Source: Rhizobium leguminosarum bv. trifolii WSM2297 (GTDB lineage: Bacteria; Pseudomonadota; Alphaproteobacteria; Rhizobiales; Rhizobiaceae). From it: DNA of 64,000 nucleotides. Both the position numbers and the translations under genes were made by a program. The notes beneath the pieces are model-generated. The model searched no databases. It was not told where the DNA came from and saw only the letters and a list, made by a program, of their open reading frames with translations. Positions 1 to 9,839 of this stretch are shown here, piece by piece (position 1 is the stretch's first letter; every line of letters starts with the position of its first letter). The stretch lies in NCBI RefSeq assembly GCF_000271845.1, contig NZ_JH719393.1, positions 1,208,442-1,272,441 of the forward strand, given 5' to 3'.

Positions 1-3000
1 CGAGGCGTTGAAGGCGAGCCAGCTCGGAAGCGCCGTGCCGTCGGCAGCCGTTGCCGAATAGGTCAGCGTCTCGCCGCTATCGACATCGGTGAAGGTGGTC
101 GTCGGCAGCACGAAGGAGAAGGCCGAGCCGAGGGTGGCGTTCTGCGTCGCCGTCTGGACGGCGAGCACCGGTGCGTCATTGGCGCCATGGATGGTGACGG
201 TCAGGTTTGTCGTGGAGGTGGCCCCGGCGGCATCACGCATCGTATAGCTGAAGACATCGTTCAGCGTGTTGGTCGACAGGCGCAGCGCCTGGACGGCGGA
301 ATTGTTCTCGTTGATCGTATAGGTATAAGCACCAGCTGCATTGAGAACGAGACTGCCATAGGTGCCGTTCAGCGCCGAGCCGAGGGTGCCCGATGTGGCA
401 CCGAAGCTGATTGCCGTCACCGTCTTGGTGTCGCCGGCATCCGGATCGGTGTCGTTGGTCAGTACGTTGCCGCTGGCAACCACACCGCCCGAACCATTGG
501 CAACACCGCCCTTCTCGGTCGCATTCCCCGTATCGGCAACTGCCGTCGGCGCCGTGTTGTTTGCATTCGAGGGGTTGAACATCACATCGACCCAATAGTT
601 CGTCTGGTCGAAGCTGCTCGTCGGGAATGCGCTGGAGGCGCCATAATTATAGACGCCGTTGCCGCTTGCCGGTGCCGTCAGCGGGCCACTGGTCACATTG
701 GACAGGAAGTAGTTGGCGGTCGTCGAATAGTTGCCGACATTCGTATGGTAAGATGCCGTATAGGTCTGCCCGGGGGTCAACGACACCGGGCTGGTGAAAT
801 AGGCGGTCTGCCAGCCGCTGGCAGTTTCGTTGGTAAAGGTGAGGGTCGCAAGTCGCGTCCCCGTGCTTGACCAGAGCGATCCGGTATGTGTGCCGGTATC
901 CAGGCTGCCCTTGTAAAACCGGATACCGCTCACCGTGCCCGCCGCGGAGGATTGGAATTTGACCCCGAGTTCGACTGCTGCAGTATCGTTGGTGTTGACG
1001 ACCGCGGGCGTCGCGCCACCGAAGAGTGATGTAAAAGTCGGCCCGGTGACGGTGACAGTGCGTCCCGCTGAGGGTGTCTCGAGATTGATGTTGTCGTCCA
1101 CCGCCCGCGACCGGATTGTATAAGTGCCTGCAATCGACGGCTGCCATGTATAGGTCCAGTTCTCGTCGCCCGTCGCCGGATGCCAGCTCGCACCGTTGTC
1201 GGTCGAGACCTCGACGCTGGCAATGACCCCGCCGCCCGTGTCGGCAGCGGTGCCTGAAATCGTCACGGTGGACCCAGCGGTCACCGTGGCGGGTACCGTG
1301 ATGACGGAGGTCGGTGCAGCATGGTCCGACGAAGCGGTCGCCGCGGTAAGCCCGGATTGCAGCGTTCCCGGCTGAATGCCCATATCGGCAAGCAAATTGA
1401 CCATTGCCTGCTGTACGCGAGGATCGGTCGGGGTCGCCTCGTTATCGTGATTATCGCTCAGGCCCCATGTCCAATAGACCGTGCCGGCGCCGAACACCAG
1501 CGCACCGCTGGGGGCGCGATAGAGTGTCAGATTGTGGGTCGCGGTGGCATCCCCAGTCGTGTTTCCGTAGTCGAGCAAGTAGGTGGTGACGGGCAGCGTC
1601 GTCGACGACAGCTTGACGAGGCCGGCCGGATCGAAGCCATTGTCAGGCGCTTCATCCCACTCGTAGCCAAGATAATTCTTGGTAAGCGTTGCCGTCTGGC
1701 CAGGCTGAAGGTTTGCGACGCTCGTATTGCGCCAGAAGCGCAGATTGGCGTCATCATAAGCGACCTTGATCGCACCAAGATTGCCGCCGACGTCGTCGAC
1801 CTTGAATAATTGGCCGGTTAGCGAGTTCTCAGGATTGCCGCCGCCGATAGCGGGTGGACTGAAACGCGGATCACGGAATGTGCCGGTCCATTCGTTGGAA
1901 GGATCGATGCCGCTGTTGGCCCACGTCTCCTTGTAGGAGATGAGAGTGCGATAGGGCGTTCCGTCGGCGCTGTAGGCATTGCCCCAACGGGTACGCCAAT
2001 AGACCTCGTTACCGCTCCAAAACATCAGGTTGACGCCCGCATCGCGTGCGGCTTCGACATTGGTCCGCTGCTGTCCCGACCAGTACTCGTCGTGCCCGGC
2101 ATCGACATAGGTCTTGTGATTGAGCAACAGACTGCCATAGCGGTCGGCGTCGACGCCCGACAGATAGGAGACGTCATAACCGTTCTGTTCCAGCCAGTAG
2201 ATGCCTGCATATTCGGCGCCGAACAGATAGTCCTGCGGGCCGGCATAGGTGCCGACCCCGTCGCGGGTCGCAATCGGCCTGTTGTAGCTGACCGCATAGG
2301 CACGGCCTGCCCCCTGCCCCGTCGCTGGGCCGTTGCCGCCATAGAAGTTTGCGCCACCCCAGCCGTTGTAAGCTTGCCAGGTCTCGTCTGCGGTCTGGAA
2401 GACGATGTCGCTGTGACTAGCGTCGTCGCGCACGATGAACGGAATTTGATTTTCGCCGAAGGTGCCGTCCTGACGCACGAGCTTGGCGATATACACGCCG
2501 GAGACGGCATCATCCGGTACGGCCCACGACGCCGAGACGGCCCAGTTGCCGGCGTCCACCGTGCCGGTCGTAGCATTGCGCAGCGGATTGGGCTGCGTCT
2601 GCAATCCGGTATGCTGTATGGTCGTGACCTTGCGGGCGCCCATGCCGCCATAATAGCCGAGCCGATAGATATCGATCCGGTAGTTGGTGGAATTGGTATT
2701 GATCTTGAAGCTGACGGTCGCGCCGTTGTCAACGCTGATGTCGGTCGCAAACCCCTCGATGTTGGTGCTGCCGGAGCCGCTGAGGCCCCACTCACTCTCC
2801 GGATTGCCCTGCTTCTGGTTTTCCAGCACGATCGCGTTGCTCGCCACCGCCGCGGCGGCTGCCAGATCTTGCGTTGCCAACGACCGCTGCGCAGAAGGTT
2901 GGGGTGGCTTCGTCACCGAGCCGGAAAGGACAGCGATACCCTTGGTGCCGGTTCCCGTTCCCAACTCTCCGCCGCCGGGCAATGATCCGTCTGTCATCGC

Positions 3001-3885
3001 CGAGTTCATCAGGTCTGCGGTTGCGCGCCAGCCCGCGAACGACGATACGTCACGATCGAGAAGCGGATCGCTGACCGAGGCGCCGATGGCCTTCTTGATC
3101 GTCGACACATAGTCCGGCCCGTCGGTAAATTTGGTTCCCGGCAACTGACCGTCCTGCTGAAGCAGGCCGCTGCCATGGGCCCAATCGAGAATCCGCGTCG
3201 GGGAGGTATAGTAGCCGCATCCGCACACGCCAAAGGGCATGCCAACCGCCAGTGCATTCGGCCCAGCATGATGCGCAGTCGACTGCGCTGACGGCGTCGA
3301 CTCGAGAATGACGACCTTGCCCGAGTGAGAACGCTCGCCCCCCACGGTAGCGGAATCTGGCCCCGAAGCGGTTGGTGCAGGGCTTTGCGGCAAATACGGA
3401 GCCAGAGGATCGTCGCCTATGACGCTCATTCCAGCGTAGGTGTGCGGAAGGGTCGATGCGGCCCTGAATGCAACTCCGTCCGCATCCGGCACGAAATTCA
3501 CAAAACTTGGCGTATAAGCGGAGGGTACAATTGCGGCCAGATCACCACTTCGCGATCCCATTTCGAGATTGGTTGTGAAAGCGTCAGGCAAGGGCGGCGC
3601 TGCGAGCCTATCGTCGACCCGACCGTCCGCGTCGCCGTTCAAGGCCTCTTTCTGTCCCACATCATGCTCGCTGAGCACCGCGTCCTTATGGGGATCGTCG
3701 ACAAGGGCGCTTTGATTGTTTCCTGCCGCAGTTTGCACCGATGCCGCAAGTTGGGCGCTATCCCAGTGTCCTTCGGCAGGCTTGCGCGGCCTTCCCTTTC
3801 CGCCCGCGCCGACAGTGAACCATCGGGGGATCAACGTATCCACCAGGAGTGAGCGCGCAGTCCAGCGGCGAGCGTTGCGATACAT
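1..3885 (-). CDS. Large multidomain surface/secreted protein with N,N-dimethylformamidase-like core (3' end outside window)
   Basis: One frame stays open from an ATG at 3885 to the window edge, at least 1295 residues. Residues ~1-340 are low complexity with no clear Sec signal. Residues ~355-810 resemble the large (beta) subunit of N,N-dimethylformamidase, with the stretches YRLGYYGGMGAR, AGHDEYWSG and FWSGNEVYWR. Residues ~855-940 form an Ig-like domain (VEVSTDNGASW). Residues ~950-1100 are a DUF4082 domain (GIRFYKG, PVSLTPGQTY). Residues ~1108-1235 are a VCBS-type repeat (NVLTNDTDPDAGDTKTV), and a cadherin-like repeat (FTDVDSGETLTY) starts at ~1236. Repeats of this kind usually sit in type I secreted or cell-surface proteins. 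Formamidase activity is not implied. The gene lies divergent to the exopolysaccharide export gene, so a surface role is inferred. Confidence 0.85.
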   Translation of the reverse strand, partial: MYRNARRWTARSLLVDTLIPRWFTVGAGGKGRPRKPAEGHWDSAQLAASVQTAAGNNQSALVDDPHKDAVLSEHDVGQKEALNGDADGRVDDRLAAPPLPDAFTTNLEMGSRSGDLAAIVPSAYTPSFVNFVPDADGVAFRAASTLPHTYAGMSVIGDDPLAPYLPQSPAPTASGPDSATVGGERSHSGKVVILESTPSAQSTAHHAGPNALAVGMPFGVCGCGYYTSPTRILDWAHGSGLLQQDGQLPGTKFTDGPDYVSTIKKAIGASVSDPLLDRDVSSFAGWRATADLMNSAMTDGSLPGGGELGTGTGTKGIAVLSGSVTKPPQPSAQRSLATQDLAAAAAVASNAIVLENQKQGNPESEWGLSGSGSTNIEGFATDISVDNGATVSFKINTNSTNYRIDIYRLGYYGGMGARKVTTIQHTGLQTQPNPLRNATTGTVDAGNWAVSASWAVPDDAVSGVYIAKLVRQDGTFGENQIPFIVRDDASHSDIVFQTADETWQAYNGWGGANFYGGNGPATGQGAGRAYAVSYNRPIATRDGVGTYAGPQDYLFGAEYAGIYWLEQNGYDVSYLSGVDADRYGSLLLNHKTYVDAGHDEYWSGQQRTNVEAARDAGVNLMFWSGNEVYWRTRWGNAYSADGTPYRTLISYKETWANSGIDPSNEWTGTFRDPRFSPPAIGGGNPENSLTGQLFKVDDVGGNLGAIKVAYDDANLRFWRNTSVANLQPGQTATLTKNYLGYEWDEAPDNGFDPAGLVKLSSTTLPVTTYLLDYGNTTGDATATHNLTLYRAPSGALVFGAGTVYWTWGLSDNHDNEATPTDPRVQQAMVNLLADMGIQPGTLQSGLTAATASSDHAAPTSVITVPATVTAGSTVTISGTAADTGGGVIASVEVSTDNGASWHPATGDENWTYTWQPSIAGTYTIRSRAVDDNINLETPSAGRTVTVTGPTFTSLFGGATPAVVNTNDTAAVELGVKFQSSAAGTVSGIRFYKGSLDTGTHTGSLWSSTGTRLATLTFTNETASGWQTAYFTSPVSLTPGQTYTASYHTNVGNYSTTANYFLSNVTSGPLTAPASGNGVYNYGASSAFPTSSFDQTNYWVDVMFNPSNANNTAPTAVADTGNATEKGGVANGSGGVVASGNVLTNDTDPDAGDTKTVTAISFGATSGTLGSALNGTYGSLVLNAAGAYTYTINENNSAVQALRLSTNTLNDVFSYTMRDAAGATSTTNLTVTIHGANDAPVLAVQTATQNATLGSAFSFVLPTTTFTDVDSGETLTYSATAADGTALPSWLAFNAS

Positions 3886-4415
3886 GGCAGGTACCTCTCG
3901 CGAGATTGTCAGGATCGTCTATGAGGATCGCTTAAACACGAAGTTCTCAAGTATAATCGAAAATGAGCAGAGTATATCCTACGCCTTTCGCCCTACTGGC
4001 GGCATCCTTTGGGCAAGCGGCCGTGTTGCCTGGGCGGAAGCCGCGCACTGGACTATTCGAGGCATGGCAAAGGCCGTTGGAATTGCGACATCTTCGATCG
4101 GACACGAGCTGGTTTCACGCCGGAGCCGGTCGCCGTCCTTCTCGCCCAGCGCGCCTATTCCTCCGTGCAAACCTTTGATCTTCCGGTATGTTACTTCTGG
4201 GCCGCGGGGATATGCGCTCCTGCCCGATTGGGCTGAGGCCCCCGCCCCCACCTCATCAATAATGATGAGGCAAAGCAAGCGAGCTCCACCTTCCTCAAGG
4301 CTTCGCCAGACTGCACACTAGCGATGCGGCTTCGGACCTGTCGTCCGGCCGTCGAACAGAATCAAGGCATTGGACTGGCATCCGTTTAAGGATGTTTTGC
4401 AGGCGAGATATGTAT
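3886..4415. other. Divergent intergenic region
   Basis: This roughly 530-bp gap separates the divergent surface-protein and ExoF-like genes and should hold both promoters. Short open frames exist on both strands, but none has a convincing SD or protein-like composition. I see no clear operator or terminator. Confidence 0.5.
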
Positions 4416-5741
4416 ATGAATTCATCGCACCGGGCCGCTTACCTGTTCTTCCGCGCGACGGCTGTCATCGGCGCCCTCGTCTTTCTCGCCGGAGCCGTGC
4501 CGCCGGCTCTCGCCAACAGCGTCCCCCCGGCTTCACAAACCTTAGCTCCACAAACGAAAATCCGCCTGACGATCGTCCAATGGATGCAGTCCAGGGGCCA
4601 ATATGAACGATGGGATGCGCTCGGCGGCGAATACACCGTCTCGGATGACGGCACGGTCTTTCTGCCGTTTCTTGGATCCCTTTCCGTCGGCAATCGGACA
4701 AACGCCGACCTCACAAACGAGATTGGCAAGCGTCTGCAGGAAAAGATCGGTTTGGTTCAGGCACCGGCGGTCAACATCGAAATTCTAGAATACCCGCCAA
4801 TCTACGTCGTGGGAGACGTCACCACGCCTGGGCAGTACAGTTTCCGCCCCGGATTGACCGTCCTGAAATCCCTGGCAATGAGCGGCGGGCCGCGTCGCGC
4901 CAAAGATGAGCAGCAAACGCACTCGATCCAGATCGTCGGAGAATTGCGCGAAATCGATCACTCGATCCTGCGCAGCACTGCGAGGCTGGCGCGGCTGCAG
5001 GCGGAGATGGACGGAGCCGACGCGATTACCTTCGATCAGATGACCGGCGCCGATCAGCAATTTGCCGCCGGCATATACAATGAGGAGAGGATAATCTTTC
5101 GGGCTCGCGCCAATGCGTTGGAGAGGCAATCGAGGGCGTTCACGGAATTACGCGATCTTTTGACCACTGAGATATCGACGTTGGAAGAGAAACTGACGGG
5201 CGCCGACGACAATATCAAATCCGTCGAGGACCAACTGGTCAGCGTCAAGTCCCTGGTCCAGAAAGGCCTGACGATCTCGTCGAGGCAGATGGATCTGGAA
5301 CGGTTGCTGACGACTTACCGCTCCGACAAGCTCGACCTTCTCACCGCCGTCATGCGCGGCCGGCAGGCGGTCAGTGAGACGACGCGGAACCTTGAGGGAC
5401 TTTACGACGCACGCCGGAGCGAAGTGGCAACCGAAGCACAGTCCGAACGGGCAAGTCTCGATCAATTCAAGCTGAAGCGCGAAACACTTCAGAAGCTACT
5501 CATCGCAGACCTGGGGAGCAATGACGGCGTCAAGACCCTCGTCGAGGACCTCCCGCTTACCTTTAGCGTGACCCGTCGCAACGATGGACAAATCAATCAG
5601 TTCCAAGCCTCGGAAACGACGATGCTGGCACCAGGCGATGTGGTGAGAGTCGTTCAGCCGCACATTTTGGATAATACGCCTCAGGCCAACACAAGCCCGT
5701 CTTTCGAGACCCAAGCGCTCGCAGATCGAGCCGGCCAGTGA
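4416..5741 (+). CDS. ExoF-like periplasmic polysaccharide export protein
   Basis: The predicted 441-residue protein starts with a signal peptide ending near ALA (~residue 34). A Poly_export domain follows (residues ~45-120, LGGEYTVSDDGTVFLPFLG) and then an SLBB-like segment (YPPIYVVGDVTTPGQY, ~120-155). A long coiled coil spans ~165-370. This order matches ExoF of rhizobia, which works with ExoP in exopolysaccharide export, rather than a short Wza lipoprotein, because no lipobox cysteine is present. In-frame ATGs lie at 4392, 4410 and 4416. The purine-rich AGGCGAG at 4401-4407 best fits 4416. A flippase gene follows 136 bp downstream. Assignment to ExoF is by architecture; the exact name is uncertain. 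Confidence 0.85.
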   Translation: MNSSHRAAYLFFRATAVIGALVFLAGAVPPALANSVPPASQTLAPQTKIRLTIVQWMQSRGQYERWDALGGEYTVSDDGTVFLPFLGSLSVGNRTNADLTNEIGKRLQEKIGLVQAPAVNIEILEYPPIYVVGDVTTPGQYSFRPGLTVLKSLAMSGGPRRAKDEQQTHSIQIVGELREIDHSILRSTARLARLQAEMDGADAITFDQMTGADQQFAAGIYNEERIIFRARANALERQSRAFTELRDLLTTEISTLEEKLTGADDNIKSVEDQLVSVKSLVQKGLTISSRQMDLERLLTTYRSDKLDLLTAVMRGRQAVSETTRNLEGLYDARRSEVATEAQSERASLDQFKLKRETLQKLLIADLGSNDGVKTLVEDLPLTFSVTRRNDGQINQFQASETTMLAPGDVVRVVQPHILDNTPQANTSPSFETQALADRAGQ

Positions 5742-5877
5742 CCCGCGAGGTGCGCGTGTTCTCAACAAAATTGAAGCGGAGGTTCGAGCGCCATCGAGGC
5801 GCTCAGGCCGCCTGCCCCAAAGAAATCGCCCTTGATATGGACCAGCCTGTATCTCACCTGGCAGCTAGGGTTGAGTG

Positions 5878-7386
5878 ATGACCTTGCGCATGATCCCCCC
5901 CAGCGATCAGACTTATACCCAAATCCTGAAATCGACGATGCTGATGGGCGGTTCCTCGCTGATCAATGTCGCCCTGAGCATCATTCGCAACAAGGCGCTC
6001 GCCGTTCTGCTCGGTCCGGAAGGCGTGGGGCTTCTCGGCCTTTACGGGGCAATCCTCGACATCGCGCAAGCGATTGCCGGTCTCGGCGTGAGCAGCAGCG
6101 GTGTGCGCCGGGTCGCTGAGGCGGCGGGCGCCGGCGACGACGAAAAGATCGCCCGGTCGGCGACAGCGCTCAGACGCATCTCATTGGTGCTCGGGTTGCT
6201 TGGCGGGCTTTTGCTTGCGGCGCTGGCGTTTCCGGTCTCGAAATTCACCTTCGGCGACTACCAGCACTCCGGCGGCATTGTGCTGCTCTCCCTGGCCGTA
6301 TTCTTTCGGCTTGTCGCTGCCGGACAGGCTGCGTTGATCCAGGGCTTGCGGGGCATTGCAAATCTTGCCCGCATCAACGTGCTTTCAGGACTGTTCGGCA
6401 CGATCGTCAGCATCCCGCTGATCTATCTGTTCGGCGAAAAGGCGATTGCACCCTCTCTCGTGGCGATCGCAGCCGTCTCGCTCCTTCCCACCTGGTGGTA
6501 CAGCAAACAAATATCCACGCAGCCGCCGGCGATGTCGGCGCGCCAGTTCGGCCGGGAAGCGACAGCTCTGTTCAGGCTGGGTGTTGCTTTCATGGCAAGC
6601 GGACTTCTGACTTTCGGCGCGGCCTATGCCATCCGCATTATCGTGCTGAATGAAGGGGGCGTCGTAGCGGCGGGATTGTATCAGGCAGCCTGGGCGCTTG
6701 GCGGTCTTTACGCCGGCTTCATCCTGCAGGCGATGGGAACGGACTTCTATCCGCGCTTGACCGCAATCGCCAACAACAATGCCGAGTGCAACCGGCTGGT
6801 CAATGAGCAGGCGGAAATTAGCATATTGCTGGCCGGCCCTGGTCTGATTGCCACGTTGACCCTGGCGCCACTCGTGATGAGTTTGTTCTATTCCGCGCAA
6901 TTCCATGGCGCCGTGGATCTTCTGCGCTGGATCTGCCTTGGGATGATGCTCAGGATCGTCGCCTGGCCGATGGGTTTCATCGTCCTGGCGAAGGGTGCGC
7001 AGACGATCTTCTTTTGGACGGAGGTCGCAGCAACGCTGGTGCATGTGGGGCTGGCGTGGCTCTTCGTATCGAAGCTCGGCACGCCAGGGGCCGGCATGGC
7101 GTTCTTCGGCCTTTACGTCTGGCATAGTATTCTGATTTACGTGATCGTGCGTCGGCTCACCGGATTTCGCTGGTCGCCCGCCAATCGCAGGCACGCGCTT
7201 CTTTTTCTGCCTGCTTCAGGATTGGTAGTCTCGGCCTTTTTCCTCTTACCGGAATGGTCGGCGATGGTGATTGGCTGCCTCGCCGTGGTCGTGACCGGGC
7301 TTTACTCGCTGCGCATGCTGGTCGACCTGCTTCCGCCGGAGTCGGTGCCCGCAATCGTCAGAGGATGGATCGTGAAATCCGCATAA
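5878..7386 (+). CDS. Wzx-like O-antigen/exopolysaccharide flippase
   Basis: This 502-residue, strongly hydrophobic protein has about 12 predicted membrane segments and the MATE/MOP-type start of O-antigen translocases (SSLINVALSIIRNKALAVLL, then GPEGVGLLGLYGAI). Such proteins flip undecaprenyl-linked repeat units across the inner membrane. The ATG at 5878 has AGGG at 5867-5870 with 7-nt spacing; a GTG at 5875 is in frame but too close. It lies downstream of the ExoF-like gene in the same direction, so assembly and export genes are grouped. It is the only flippase seen in the window, which suggests it serves the whole glycan locus. Confidence 0.88.
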   Translation: MTLRMIPPSDQTYTQILKSTMLMGGSSLINVALSIIRNKALAVLLGPEGVGLLGLYGAILDIAQAIAGLGVSSSGVRRVAEAAGAGDDEKIARSATALRRISLVLGLLGGLLLAALAFPVSKFTFGDYQHSGGIVLLSLAVFFRLVAAGQAALIQGLRGIANLARINVLSGLFGTIVSIPLIYLFGEKAIAPSLVAIAAVSLLPTWWYSKQISTQPPAMSARQFGREATALFRLGVAFMASGLLTFGAAYAIRIIVLNEGGVVAAGLYQAAWALGGLYAGFILQAMGTDFYPRLTAIANNNAECNRLVNEQAEISILLAGPGLIATLTLAPLVMSLFYSAQFHGAVDLLRWICLGMMLRIVAWPMGFIVLAKGAQTIFFWTEVAATLVHVGLAWLFVSKLGTPGAGMAFFGLYVWHSILIYVIVRRLTGFRWSPANRRHALLFLPASGLVVSAFFLLPEWSAMVIGCLAVVVTGLYSLRMLVDLLPPESVPAIVRGWIVKSA

Positions 7387-7578
7387 GAAAAAGCGCGCAA
7401 GATGAGGCGGGCTGAAACCGCAGACAAACCACTGCAAAACTCGCAACGTCACCCCCGGCCTTTTGCGCCTTTTGCCGACGATCTACGAGCACAGACTAAA
7501 CCACTGAAACGATTTTTTACCTGATGCAGTGATTAGAGGCTCGGCACTACCCAGGAGAGCGGAGACTTTGTCAACGAA

Positions 7579-7608
7579 TTGAGCGCGCATCAGATGATGC
7601 GCGCTCAA
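7579..7608. terminator. 30-bp near-perfect palindrome between convergent genes
   Basis: TTGAGCGCGCATCA is followed after 2 nt by its exact inverse complement, giving a 14-bp stem. It sits between the flippase gene end (7386) and the convergent aminotransferase end (7642). No U-run follows on either strand, so it is either an atypical bidirectional terminator or a protein site. Confidence 0.5.
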
Positions 7609-7641
7609 TGATGTTGGGTCCACATGCCGCACGGTGTCTCT

Positions 7642-8871
7642 TCAGGCAGGGACGACGTCCTGCTCGGGCTGATGGACGACACGCCCGGTGGTGGCCTCAG
7701 CAATGGCCTGGCGCAATGTCTCGACCACCCGGACGATATCAACCTCCGTCATCTGGGCATAAAGCGGCAGGATGATCGTTTGTTGCTGCGCAGATACGCT
7801 CCGCATCAGGCTCGTGGCAGCGCGGTGGGAGCTCTCACCCGAATAGGCGCCCTCCAGATGGATGTTCATCACACCACGCCGGGTCGAGATGCCCTGATCG
7901 AGCAGGGTCTGCATGACGGCCCGCTGGTCGACCGTAGCAGGCAATCTCACACAGAAGCTCTGCCAGTTGCTGCGAGCCCAGCGGGGCTCGGCCGGCAGAG
8001 AAAGCCCGGCAATGGTCGACAGACGTTCGCAATATTGCTCGGCAAGCATCCTGCGCTGGGCAACCAGTTCCGGCAGCCGACGCAACTGCTCGCGTCCGAC
8101 GGCGGCCTGGAGATCGGTCATGCGGTAATTGTAACCCAACTCGTCATAGTCTTCGAAGATGACCTGTTTCGAGCCGTGACGAACGGCATCGGTGACGCTC
8201 ATGCCATGCTGGCGCCAGAGCCGGAACTTTCGGTCATATTCGGGATTGGCCGTGGTCAACATCCCGCCATCGCCTGTCGTGACCACCTTTCTCGGGTGGA
8301 AGGAGAAGCAGGCGATGTCGCCATGCGCTTTGCCGATCTTTTCCCAACGCCCGTCCCACAGGATTTCGCTTCCCGTCGCACAGGCCGCATCCTCGATAAC
8401 CGGTATCTGATGGCGCTTGCCGATTCCGACGATGGCGCGGAGATCGCAAGGCATGCCGAGTTGGTGCACGCAGAGAATTGCCTTGGTGCGGGGCGTGATT
8501 GCCCGTTCGATCAGATTGGCGTCGATGTTGTAACCATCGTCTTCTATATCGACGAAAACGGGCACCGCATCGCAGTATCGAACCGCGTTTGCGGTCGCGA
8601 TGAAAGAATGGCTGACAGTGACGACTTCATCACCAGCGGTTACGCCGACCGCCTTCAGCGCCAGATGCAACGCGGTCGTGCAGTTGGACATGGCGCAGGC
8701 ATGTGCGGCGCCGACAAAGGCCGCGAATTCACGCTCGAAAGCGGCGACTTCCGGCCCCTGCGTCACCCATCCCGACAGAATGACGCGGCGTGCAGCCTCA
8801 GCCTCTTCTTCACCAAGAACGGGTTTGGCGACCGGAATTGTAGCCAGAATTGTGGATTGAGACGAGCTCAT
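7642..8871 (-). CDS. DegT/DnrJ/EryC1-family sugar aminotransferase
   Basis: The 409-residue protein is a PLP-dependent sugar-nucleotide aminotransferase. The motifs VIEDAACATGSE (PLP pocket) and SFHPRKVVTTGDGGM, which carries the internal-aldimine lysine, are intact. It would transfer an amino group, usually from glutamate, to a keto sugar nucleotide. An upstream ATG gives a 12-residue longer frame, but the ATG at 8871 overlaps the stop of the preceding epimerase gene by 4 nt (ATGA), the coupling used throughout this operon. It is the last gene of the 13185-to-7642 operon. Perosamine-type (PerA) or 4-amino sugars are possible products; the substrate cannot be told from sequence. Confidence 0.9.
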   Translation of the reverse strand: MSSSQSTILATIPVAKPVLGEEEAEAARRVILSGWVTQGPEVAAFEREFAAFVGAAHACAMSNCTTALHLALKAVGVTAGDEVVTVSHSFIATANAVRYCDAVPVFVDIEDDGYNIDANLIERAITPRTKAILCVHQLGMPCDLRAIVGIGKRHQIPVIEDAACATGSEILWDGRWEKIGKAHGDIACFSFHPRKVVTTGDGGMLTTANPEYDRKFRLWRQHGMSVTDAVRHGSKQVIFEDYDELGYNYRMTDLQAAVGREQLRRLPELVAQRRMLAEQYCERLSTIAGLSLPAEPRWARSNWQSFCVRLPATVDQRAVMQTLLDQGISTRRGVMNIHLEGAYSGESSHRAATSLMRSVSAQQQTIILPLYAQMTEVDIVRVVETLRQAIAEATTGRVVHQPEQDVVPA

Positions 8872-9839
8872 GCTGCCCGCCCTCCGGCGTCGGTCTGCTT
8901 TTGCCACCAGGCAACGAGATCACGAAGCCCTTGCTCCATGGAGATCTCCGCCTTGAAGCCGAGCAGCCGTTCGGCCTTGCTGATGTCGGCAAGACGACGA
9001 GTCACGCCGTTGACCGTGCGGGCTTCCTTGTGCTCCGGCTCGAGTGAAGAACCCATAATGTCGCTCAGCAACTTGGCGAGTTCCAGCAGGCTTATTTCCT
9101 TGCCGCTGGCAACGTTGAACACCTCGTCCGTGACATCGCTTTTGGCGGCCAGAATGTTTGCGCGGGCGATGTCGCGTGCATCGACGAAGTCCATCGTCTG
9201 GCTGCCGTCCCCATAGATCAGCGGCGGCATTCCGGCCATAAGACGCTCCATCCAACGGATCAAAACTTCCGTATAGGCGCCGTAAACATCCATGCGCGGC
9301 CCATAGACGTTGAAATAACGCAGCGCGACGTAACGCAAGCCATACATTTCCGCAAAGCTGCGCAGCAGCCCCTCGTTGAAGGTCTTTGCCGCACCGTAAA
9401 TCGTCCGGTTATTGTAGGGATGATGCTCTTCGGTCGTCGGGAAGCTCTCGGCCAGCCCCAGAACGGAAGCCGAGGACGCAGCAACCACCTTCGAGACACC
9501 TGCCTTGACGGCAGATTCGAGAACGTTGAACGTCCCCTCTGCCAGAACCTCAAAAGCCAATCGTGGCTCTTCCGCGCATTGCGTGATGCGGATGGCGGCC
9601 TGATGAAACACGATATCGACGCCTTCAAAGACTTTTGCCAGAAGCGCCCTGTCGCGGATATCTCCCTCGATGATATTAACGGACCCGCTGGCTATTGCCG
9701 TGCTGAGATTATCCCGGCCTCCGCGCACGAAATTGTCGAGGATGATGATCTCGCGCGGTTTTTCCAATGCGACAAGATCGGCAATATGCGACCCGATCAG
9801 ACCGGCGCCGCCGGTAATGAGCACCCGTTGATTTCTCAC
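8868..9839 (-). CDS. NAD-dependent sugar epimerase/dehydratase (extended SDR)
   Basis: The predicted 323-residue protein begins with a Rossmann nucleotide site (ITGGAGLIGSH) and has the SDR catalytic serine region (ASSASVLG) and YGAAK. It probably acts on a UDP- or dTDP-sugar. A much longer open frame extends upstream, but its first ~63 residues overlap the acyltransferase gene and are arginine-rich shadow. The GTG at 9839 has GGAGGAA just upstream and overlaps the previous stop by 4 nt (GTGA), so it is the chosen start. Within the operon it is placed to supply the keto or epimerised sugar for the aminotransferases. Confidence 0.9.
   Translation of the reverse strand: MRNQRVLITGGAGLIGSHIADLVALEKPREIIILDNFVRGGRDNLSTAIASGSVNIIEGDIRDRALLAKVFEGVDIVFHQAAIRITQCAEEPRLAFEVLAEGTFNVLESAVKAGVSKVVAASSASVLGLAESFPTTEEHHPYNNRTIYGAAKTFNEGLLRSFAEMYGLRYVALRYFNVYGPRMDVYGAYTEVLIRWMERLMAGMPPLIYGDGSQTMDFVDARDIARANILAAKSDVTDEVFNVASGKEISLLELAKLLSDIMGSSLEPEHKEARTVNGVTRRLADISKAERLLGFKAEISMEQGLRDLVAWWQKQTDAGGRAA

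Noticed and set aside
187..870. 227-codon plus frame opposite the large surface protein
   Set aside because: Antisense shadow: the minus frame carries DUF4082 and VCBS repeats in one continuous reading.
7624..9216. 530-codon plus frame opposite the aminotransferase and epimerase genes
   Set aside because: Antisense to two genes with intact catalytic motifs; typical long shadow in GC-rich DNA.
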